64,000 nucleotides of DNA, taken from NCBI RefSeq assembly GCF_003293675.1, contig NZ_CP029984.1, positions 1,116,043-1,180,042 on the forward strand, given 5' to 3'. This document shows, one piece after another, positions 57,411-64,000 of the stretch (positions within the stretch are counted from its first letter, which is position 1; the number at the start of each line of letters is the position of its first letter). The position numbers and the translations under genes were made by a program. A model generated the notes under the pieces. It saw nothing but the letters and a program-made list of their open reading frames with translations, did not search any database and was not told the DNA's origin. This DNA is from Gardnerella leopoldii. Lineage in GTDB: Bacteria; Actinomycetota; Actinomycetes; Actinomycetales; Bifidobacteriaceae.

Positions 57411-58274
57411 CTATAAACCTACGCTGCGACCTACTTTTGCAATCAACCCATGTTTAGGAGAGCACGCCCAAGCGAGCACAAAGAGAGCGGTTGCTACGAG
57501 CACAATTGTTCCGCCCGTTGCTGTATCAAAGCTCCACGAAATATACATTCCAACAATCGAAGAAACGCAACCAATAACAGGAGCTAAAACCATCATCCTA
57601 GATAGCCGATCAGTAAGCAGTCGCGCAGTTGCAGCAGGAGTCACAAGCAGAGCAAGCACAAGCACGTTTCCAATAATTTGCACGGAAACAACTACAGCGA
57701 TAGCCACTAACACGTACAACATTCCATCTAGCCATGCAACCGGCAATCCCATTGCGCGCGAAGTTTCTCGATCCATCGATACGCAAACAAGCTCTTTGTG
57801 GAACATGCATAATATAGCCAAAATAATCAAACCAGTAATAGCAACAACAGCAATATCTGAATCAGGAATACCTGTAATCGAGCCAAACAAGAAGGATTCT
57901 AAGGATCCAGCGTAGCCAGATGCTTTAGAAATAATCACAATTCCAAGAGCAAAAGCAGATACGAAAAATACGCCAATAAATGAGTCTTCGCGAAGCCTAC
58001 GGTTTTGGCTAAAAATAGATACGATTAGCGCGGTTGCAACTCCTGCGAGTGCTCCTCCAAATAGCAGATTTCCTTGCAATACGAAGGCTATAGCAAGTCC
58101 TGGGAATACTGAGTGAGCTACAGCATCTCCAATAAACGCCATTCCTCTAAGCACTACATAGCATCCAACTACACCGCAAATTACGCTAGAAAGGCACGCT
58201 ACAATAAGCGCTTTTAGCAAAAACCAAAGGTCAGGATTTGTTAAATCTTGTATAAATTCTATTGGAGATAACAT
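57411..58274 (-). CDS. Metal ABC transporter permease
   Basis: 287 residues, about eight to nine membrane helices of the ZnuB/MntB type, with the coupling-loop segment MGLPVAWLDGMLYVLVA. It overlaps the ATPase gene by 1 bp. It matches the 'anchored-repeat' type permeases that go with surface-anchored binding proteins (from memory, TIGR03770). Zinc or manganese import is likely. Confidence 0.92.
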   Translation of the reverse strand: MLSPIEFIQDLTNPDLWFLLKALIVACLSSVICGVVGCYVVLRGMAFIGDAVAHSVFPGLAIAFVLQGNLLFGGALAGVATALIVSIFSQNRRLREDSFIGVFFVSAFALGIVIISKASGYAGSLESFLFGSITGIPDSDIAVVAITGLIILAILCMFHKELVCVSMDRETSRAMGLPVAWLDGMLYVLVAIAVVVSVQIIGNVLVLALLVTPAATARLLTDRLSRMMVLAPVIGCVSSIVGMYISWSFDTATGGTIVLVATALFVLAWACSPKHGLIAKVGRSVGL

Positions 58275-59062
58275 TACTCTTTTACCACACTTTCCTTACC
58301 AATTACGCGCTCAACTGCTTTAATAAGCGGATTTTGCGGAGCTACGTGGAAGGTTCGTACCCACTGTTCTGTTTGCAAATGTTGCGGATCGTCGTCACCC
58401 ACAATAGTGCCATCAAATAGCATTATTCTCGAGCATGAGTTAATTGAGCCAATAATATCGTGCGAACTCATGAGAATTGCTTCACCAGAAGCAGACAATT
58501 TTAAGAACAAATCGGTAAGCAGCTCCTGAGTAGGCATATCGAGTCCAGTAAACGGTTCGTCTAGCAAAAGCAAACGCGGCTCTCCAGCCAATGCTCTCGC
58601 AACAAGCACGCGTTGCCGCTGGCCTCCAGAAAGTTCTCCAATCGTGCGATCTTGGAAATCAGCCATTCCTGTGCGCTCAAGCGAGTTTAATGCAATCTCG
58701 TAATCTTCTTTTTTAGCGCGGCGAACGTAACCAATATGACGAATCCTACCCATCATCACTACATCTAAAACAGAAAGTGGGAAATCCCACGCAATATCGT
58801 GACGTTGTGGCACATACCCAACGTAAGATACGCGAGAATTAAGTTTTGCACCTTCCATATGAGGAGCACGCACTTCGAGTTTTCCAGTATGTGGAATCAA
58901 ACCCATAATTGCACGAAATAGCGTTGTTTTACCGGCACCGTTTGCGCCAAGTAATCCCACAAATTCGCCACTATTAATGGTAAAAGAAACGTCTTTTACA
59001 ACAGTGCGATTCCCGTACGAAATATTCAAGTTTTTTGCGCAAATTACTGCATTTTCTTCCAT
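58274..59062 (-). CDS. Metal ABC transporter ATPase
   Basis: 262 residues from ATG 59062, chosen for AAAGG before it; a longer frame overlaps the binding-protein gene. Walker A GANGAGKTTL, signature LSGGQRQRVLVARAL, Walker B LLLLDEPFTGLD, and a His switch (SSHDI) are present. It powers the permease at 57411-58274 and probably belongs to the anchored-repeat family (TIGR03771-like). Confidence 0.95.
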   Translation of the reverse strand: MEENAVICAKNLNISYGNRTVVKDVSFTINSGEFVGLLGANGAGKTTLFRAIMGLIPHTGKLEVRAPHMEGAKLNSRVSYVGYVPQRHDIAWDFPLSVLDVVMMGRIRHIGYVRRAKKEDYEIALNSLERTGMADFQDRTIGELSGGQRQRVLVARALAGEPRLLLLDEPFTGLDMPTQELLTDLFLKLSASGEAILMSSHDIIGSINSCSRIMLFDGTIVGDDDPQHLQTEQWVRTFHVAPQNPLIKAVERVIGKESVVKE

Positions 59063-59082
59063 ATTTACTACCTTTAACACTT

Positions 59083-60861
59083 TCACTTCAAACATTTCGC
59101 TAAAGAATCCGCGTTAGCTCGCATCATATCCGCGTAAGTTCGCACATTTGCGTCGAAAGCGTCACCATAAATTGGGCAAACTTTCACATGCGCTTCAGAC
59201 GCAAGCTCTTTAAGCACAGACGAGCGAGAAATTAAATTCGGCTCTAAAAACACTGCAGGGATTTCCAAGTCGCGCAAAATTTGCGAAAGTCTGCGCCTAT
59301 CTTGCACGCTTGGCTCGCTTGAAGGGTTGATTGTTACAAATCCCGCAATATTTACGCCATAAGCTTTACCTAAGTATGCAAAAGCGTCATGCGTTGTAAC
59401 CAAGTTGCGACGCTCTTTTGGAATTGACGCCACTTTTTGCCTCATATACGCGTCTACATCTAATAGCTTGTTAATGTATCGGTCCGCATTTGCGCGATAT
59501 TTGCGAGCATTTTTAGGATCGACTTCACACAAGCGGTCAGCTATTGTGCGCACATAAGCAATTCCGTTTTTCACTGACTGCCATAAATGCGGATCAATAT
59601 CTCCGTGAACATGTTTTCCAAGAACAGCTTGTGGAAGTTGATAGATTTTCTGCCGTGCAAATCCAAGGAATCTATAGCCTTGTTCAGCTGGAATTTCTTT
59701 TAAAGCATTAGTCGGCACTTCTACTACTACATCTCGCGGCTCATAATACACGCGCTTTGGCGCAACCGACCGCTTTTCTTGCAAAGTGTCAACTCTGTAC
59801 AAAAATCCGCGTTTAGCTAAATCGTAAGCCAAATCTGCATGGCCTTGATTCAAAACTACACTAGCTCCACGCTTTTTCGCTAATTTCTGCGCGTTAATGC
59901 CAACAGCAAAACGCATAGTTGCGTTTCCTAAACTTGCAACCCTCTCGTTTTGAGCATTGAGCATATCTGCGTGAAAACCGAGAGTGTATTCTCCTGGCTT
60001 ACTAAAAGCCCAACTTAAATGCGTGTGCGCGTCCGCAGGCAAATCCACATGATCTTCATCGTTAATTCCGTTTGCTGAATTAACGTAAGTTTCTACACTT
60101 CCAAAAGTGCCAGTAAGGTAAGCGAAAAGCGAACCAGGACCAGTTACTTTAGTTGCAGTTAAGCGGATCCTGTCCGAACGCTTCATGTTGTATGCTTTTG
60201 GCTTTATTACAGTAGCGCGTCCTTCTTTCGTTACAGTTGAAGGCGCGTTTGATTGCGAAGACTGAGAAACTTGAGAAGACTGCGAAGATTGCGAAGACTG
60301 CAACTTATCAGATTTCTTTTGAGATTTCTCTTCAGATTTTTGCTGCTCTTTAGCATCTTTAGCTTCTTCAACCAGCTGCGAAGTTTGGCGTTCTGTAGCA
60401 AGACCAAGCCAAATAGTGTCCAACGACACATCTTCGACCATTGGAATAATATCCGCCGCATGTTTCACGCTTTCTTCAGCAAGTTGCACATTCGGCACGC
60501 CTTTTCGCAAATTCGCATCTAAAGCAGTAATAACACCATGCTCCTCAAGCATCATGTAATTACTAAAAGCCACGTCCGCATACACAACATCTCTGATTGA
60601 ACGCAATCGCGGCTCGTAAGAGTGCGGATCTGCATTATCAGGTACGATTGAACTCACATTTGCAGCATCCCCTGCTACATTCGCCACCATATCACGCAAA
60701 ACGCCTGTAGTTGTAACTACATTAATGCGACCATCGCGATGTCCTGCACGATTCCCATTAGCACTACCACAAGCAGAAAGCGGCAAAATAAGCGCGACGA
60801 CTGCAATTGCACCAATCGAAGAAAACAAAGTTTGCTTTACTCTTCTGGGCCTATGAATCAC
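59083..60861 (-). CDS. Metal-binding lipoprotein with inserted surface domain
   Basis: 592 residues with a lipoprotein signal (LPLSAC). The flanking halves are a ZnuA-like metal binder: DNADPHSYEP (~85-95), DPHLW (~430) and TTHDAFAYLG (~500) carry likely metal His and Asp. Residues ~150-380 are inserted. They have a Lys/Gln/Ser-rich linker and a choice-of-anchor-M domain (DADAHTHLSWAFSKPGEYTLGF-like, with the HTHLxWAFxKPG core) also found in the next two proteins. From memory this is the TIGR03772 'anchored repeat ABC transporter, substrate-binding' type. The shared domain suggests docking to the wall proteins. Confidence 0.9.
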   Translation of the reverse strand: MIHRPRRVKQTLFSSIGAIAVVALILPLSACGSANGNRAGHRDGRINVVTTTGVLRDMVANVAGDAANVSSIVPDNADPHSYEPRLRSIRDVVYADVAFSNYMMLEEHGVITALDANLRKGVPNVQLAEESVKHAADIIPMVEDVSLDTIWLGLATERQTSQLVEEAKDAKEQQKSEEKSQKKSDKLQSSQSSQSSQVSQSSQSNAPSTVTKEGRATVIKPKAYNMKRSDRIRLTATKVTGPGSLFAYLTGTFGSVETYVNSANGINDEDHVDLPADAHTHLSWAFSKPGEYTLGFHADMLNAQNERVASLGNATMRFAVGINAQKLAKKRGASVVLNQGHADLAYDLAKRGFLYRVDTLQEKRSVAPKRVYYEPRDVVVEVPTNALKEIPAEQGYRFLGFARQKIYQLPQAVLGKHVHGDIDPHLWQSVKNGIAYVRTIADRLCEVDPKNARKYRANADRYINKLLDVDAYMRQKVASIPKERRNLVTTHDAFAYLGKAYGVNIAGFVTINPSSEPSVQDRRRLSQILRDLEIPAVFLEPNLISRSSVLKELASEAHVKVCPIYGDAFDANVRTYADMMRANADSLAKCLK

Positions 60862-60879
60862 CCTTACACACTCCTACTA

Positions 60880-63075
60880 CTAATAGCGCAACAGCCAGTT
60901 GAAGTTAATAAGTCCGCGATTGTAGAGATACCAAATCCCTGCACCCAAAACGCCAAGCACAGCAATAATTCCACCAGCAAGAAGCGAATAAGCAAGTAAA
61001 GGATTTCGCTTAAATAATCCTGTTACACCTTTTGCTTCAGACTTCACAACATCGTCATTATCGTTCAACTTCTGTCGGTACAAACTTTTAGCAAGCCTCT
61101 TGTTACTAATTTTTGAAACAAGACCTTTATGCTTTTTAGCTTTTCTTGGCAATTGTTTTCCAGAGTGTGAATTATTTGATCCAAAACCACGACCACCAAC
61201 AAAAGAATTTCCGCCACCGACAAAACCGATTCCACGGCTGCCATGATTGCCGCCAGAATGAGGCAAATTAGCAGGTTTTGCTGGATTATGAGGTGCAGAA
61301 GGTCCACCTTTTTTGCTTTTGGTGTCCTTTTCTTCATTGTTTTCAACACCGCCAGCAGAGCCCATTGGCGTTTCTTGTGGATCTACACCAACAGCAACGT
61401 GAATATTGCGAGTTACTGTAGAATTTCCGTCAGAAGCTTGGAATTGCAATGTGTAATATCCAGGTTTGTCGAAATCCCAATTCGCATGAGCATGCGTATT
61501 TGCAGGTATTGTATAATCTGTTGCTCCTTGAGTGGAGAAAATCTCTTGATCTCCGCCGCCCAAACCTCCAAACATCCAAACGCGTACGTTTCCAGGACCT
61601 TCAACTCCTGTTAGGCTCAATTGAGTTGGCTTATGAGGATTCATAGACTGATTATTCCAACCCATCCATGGCACACCATCAATTTGTGTTTGCGGTATAC
61701 GATACACGCCGTTAGTTTTACCAGCATCACCAACTGCGAATACAACTGTATCCGGGTCTCTAAAGACGTGGCTTCCTGTCACATCTTCTTGCACAGCCAT
61801 ATCAACTTTATTTGAATCGCCAGTATATACAGCAATATCAACATGACCGTGGTCTATAACGAGTTTGTCACCCTTGATGTCTTTGAACTTTGTCGAAGTA
61901 GATTGCTGACTTTGAGAATCTTGCTTTCCGCTTTTCGCGTTATGTTCCCCATGAATAAGACCACCGTTATTACTTCCAAAAAGTCCTCTATTACTTCCAA
62001 GAAGTCCTTGTTGTTGCATTTTTGCTCCAGGCCATGGAGTCACATACACAGTGTTGTTGTTACCGTTAATGAAGAAAGATCCGTTACTTTGTTGCACATT
62101 AATACTGTGATCCTCACTTTGAGAATCGTCATTATCATCTGAATCTTCTTCGTCATCTTCACCATCTTCATCACCATCAAAAGATGCGCCATCATAATCA
62201 GCAAAATCCCCAGCTGTTACATCATGATTAGTGACGTGGAATGTATAGACTTGCTCAGAACTTTGCTCCTCGTCACCAACGGTAGTAGTAGCCTTCATTT
62301 TTAACTTGTACACACCAGGACGGTTAAAAGACCAATACATGTGAGAATGCTTGCCACCAGTCTCAGTGATGTCAACATCTTTCGGCCATCCGTCAACAGA
62401 ACCAAGCATTTTCTCATAATCGTCACCGCTGCGAGTATACATAAAAACTTCGCCGTTGTGGGGTGCTTCGATACCAGTTAATGACAGTTTGACTGTTGGG
62501 TTAACTTTTGTAGAACCAGCTCCCTCATATAACGGTCTAGTATCTAAACCAGGCCATAATGCACCAGTATTTCCAGCTCCAGATTGATCAAAGAACCAGA
62601 CTACACCTTCGCGAGTTGTTGCGTAGATTTCTTTTATTATCGGATCATTCTCATCTTTGGAAAGCTGCATGATATTTTTAGAACCAACTTCAAAAATAAG
62701 TCGATTCGTATCGTAACGAGTGCCATCATGATCTTCACTTTCAAACGCATCTCCCAAGGTGCCTAATACTATGCGCTTGCTTGCACTATCAAAGAAAGTT
62801 GCAAAAACATCAGCATGACCTTTATACGCGTGACACATTACAGCTTTACTATCAGCCGCAGGTTGTGAAGCAGTTTTATCTAAGCGAGCAGCCGTACACG
62901 CTTTAAAATTAGCTTGCTTTATTGCGTCAAAATCTTTAGAAGATTTCTTTCCGCTTACAACAGTTGCGTCACTGCCATTGTCAGCAAAAGCTGCGGGAGT
63001 TCCCATCATCATGCCACACAAGCACACGCCCACCAACAAAGCGCGAGATAGTTTCTTTATACTATTACGAACCAT
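60880..63075 (-). CDS. Anchored-repeat surface protein of the metal transporter
   Basis: 731 residues from ATG 63075; other starts (GTG 63084, ATG 63108) overlap the previous gene. It has a signal peptide (RALLVGVCLCGMMMGTPAAFA), two choice-of-anchor-M domains (around residues ~60-290 and ~410-590) each ending in THxHxxWxFxKPGxYxLxF, acidic and Ser/Gln/Asn linkers, an internal LPHSGG, and a basic segment before a C-terminal membrane helix (LLAGGIIAVLGVLGAGIWYLY). It likely displays metal-binding or docking domains for the transporter next to it. Confidence 0.88.
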   Translation of the reverse strand: MVRNSIKKLSRALLVGVCLCGMMMGTPAAFADNGSDATVVSGKKSSKDFDAIKQANFKACTAARLDKTASQPAADSKAVMCHAYKGHADVFATFFDSASKRIVLGTLGDAFESEDHDGTRYDTNRLIFEVGSKNIMQLSKDENDPIIKEIYATTREGVVWFFDQSGAGNTGALWPGLDTRPLYEGAGSTKVNPTVKLSLTGIEAPHNGEVFMYTRSGDDYEKMLGSVDGWPKDVDITETGGKHSHMYWSFNRPGVYKLKMKATTTVGDEEQSSEQVYTFHVTNHDVTAGDFADYDGASFDGDEDGEDDEEDSDDNDDSQSEDHSINVQQSNGSFFINGNNNTVYVTPWPGAKMQQQGLLGSNRGLFGSNNGGLIHGEHNAKSGKQDSQSQQSTSTKFKDIKGDKLVIDHGHVDIAVYTGDSNKVDMAVQEDVTGSHVFRDPDTVVFAVGDAGKTNGVYRIPQTQIDGVPWMGWNNQSMNPHKPTQLSLTGVEGPGNVRVWMFGGLGGGDQEIFSTQGATDYTIPANTHAHANWDFDKPGYYTLQFQASDGNSTVTRNIHVAVGVDPQETPMGSAGGVENNEEKDTKSKKGGPSAPHNPAKPANLPHSGGNHGSRGIGFVGGGNSFVGGRGFGSNNSHSGKQLPRKAKKHKGLVSKISNKRLAKSLYRQKLNDNDDVVKSEAKGVTGLFKRNPLLAYSLLAGGIIAVLGVLGAGIWYLYNRGLINFNWLLRY

Positions 63076-63088
63076 TTTCGTCACACCA

Positions 63089-64000
63089 TTATTTCCACTG
63101 GGTACCATCAGATTGCATATTGTCTGATTGAGAATATTGAGAATTATTAATTGGTGACATCACTGTCGTTTCTTGATCACGCACTAGATTTGACAAAGTA
63201 CTGTCGCCATTTGCATTATTCACAAAATTTGCATTATTTGCATACTGTTGATTAGCTTGTGCAGAAACTTGCTTAGCAAGCGCAAGATTTCGTGCTTTCT
63301 TGCTTTTAGCTACAACTATTAGCACAAAAATCACAATAATTACGGCAATAATAGCCACAAAAATACCTACAATTTGAAGAACTAAAGCTGTATCATCACT
63401 TTTTTCAGATACTTTGTGAGAATGCTTATGCTGGTTGCGAAGGAGTTTGTGATGATTGTTAGTTTCATCTTTTGTGGATTCATCGTTGTCTTCTTCATCT
63501 TGATCCTCTTCGTCGCCTTCGCTGCCACTTGCTCCAGCAGCAGCGCCCGCACCTAAAGCAGCATTAGGATCGGTATTATCTCCAACTGCAAAATTAAGAA
63601 CACGCGTATCGCTTACAGCGCGTCCGTTTTTAAGCTTTCCTGAAAAAGTAAGCTTCACATGATAAATTCCAGGCTTAGAAAACACCCAATTCACGTGAGT
63701 ATGAGCGTTAGTTTCAATCCAGCTGTTTTGCGGATAACCTTTAGTACTATCCCAAAGCTGCTGTGGATTGTTATTGCCATTTTCTAAGTAAACATGCAAT
63801 TTGCCTGGACCACTTACTCCTTCAAGCGAAAGGTTTGCACCACGATCGAGCTCGTTAAGCACGCCACCTTCCTGCGTATTCCAACCAAGCCACGGCACAT
63901 CAGGATTCTGAGTTTGTGGAATAACATACAGCTTCGTTCCAGGCTTTTCGCCAATAAAACTGTAGGCAGCGTCATCAGGCATAGGAATTATTGAATTGCC
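63089..64000 (-). CDS. Second anchored-repeat surface protein, N-terminus outside the window
   Basis: The frame is open through the window end at 64000, and 303 residues of the C-terminal part are visible. They are the end of a choice-of-anchor-M domain (WIETNAHTHVNWVFSKPG), an acidic Asp/Glu-rich linker, a membrane helix (VLQIVGIFVAIIAVIIVIFVLIV) and an Asn/Ser-rich cytoplasmic tail. It overlaps the longest frame of the following gene. It belongs to the same metal-transporter set. Confidence 0.88.
   Translation of the reverse strand, partial: GNSIIPMPDDAAYSFIGEKPGTKLYVIPQTQNPDVPWLGWNTQEGGVLNELDRGANLSLEGVSGPGKLHVYLENGNNNPQQLWDSTKGYPQNSWIETNAHTHVNWVFSKPGIYHVKLTFSGKLKNGRAVSDTRVLNFAVGDNTDPNAALGAGAAAGASGSEGDEEDQDEEDNDESTKDETNNHHKLLRNQHKHSHKVSEKSDDTALVLQIVGIFVAIIAVIIVIFVLIVVAKSKKARNLALAKQVSAQANQQYANNANFVNNANGDSTLSNLVRDQETTVMSPINNSQYSQSDNMQSDGTQWK

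Overview
The window looks like a chromosomal segment of a low-GC member of the Bifidobacteriaceae, most probably Gardnerella. The pointers are a giant actinobacterial type I fatty acid synthase next to acyl-CoA carboxylase genes, a Maf-Nudix fusion, an anchored-repeat metal ABC operon, many wall-anchored surface proteins, and AT-rich intergenic DNA. The genus is inferred from gene content and protein style, not from a search.

Layout. 1-3156 is the 3' part of a Rib-like repeat surface protein. 3530-22466 is a lipid and biotin block: type I FAS, carboxyltransferase and biotin carboxylase/BCCP on the minus strand, then bioY, birA, a large membrane protein and a PucR-type regulator that could be a FasR-like activator. 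22588-26173 holds three paralogous small secreted, sortase-anchored proteins, one frameshifted and carrying albumin-binding GA-like modules. rplK-rplA (26785-27926) is separated from tRNA-Trp-secE-nusG (37462-38730) by about 9.5 kb. That stretch carries a toxin-antitoxin relic, an ORF6N fragment, a DUF4143 ATPase and a pilus cluster (tip/ancillary protein, SpaA-type shaft pilin, class C sortase). 38888-50496 is mostly housekeeping (aminotransferase, proB, obg, rpmA, rplU, RNase E/G, an AEC transporter, Maf-Nudix). 50530-60861 holds thrB, hom, a CPBP protease, ddl, gpsA, plsC and a metal ABC transporter whose binding protein carries an inserted surface domain. Two matching surface-domain proteins follow it, one cut by the window edge.

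Most striking signals. Two promoters, in front of two surface-protein genes, have a run of exactly ten G in the spacer between -35 and -10, the arrangement expected of slipped-strand phase-variable promoters. One of those genes, the pilus tip, also has a one-base frameshift in an A6 run, giving a second possible switch. Three intergenic loci carry tandem palindromic units with an exact 52-bp period. Two gene ends between convergent genes (bioY/birA and AEC/maf) carry a long structured element with a compensated stem change. The RNase E/G leader contains a GC-rich multibranch fold.

How the genes work together. Biotin uptake (BioY) and ligation (BirA) activate the BCCP of the carboxylase, which makes malonyl-CoA for FAS. 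PlsC and GpsA feed phospholipid synthesis. The pilus, Rib-like and GA-like proteins form an exposed surface that appears built to vary in expression and content.
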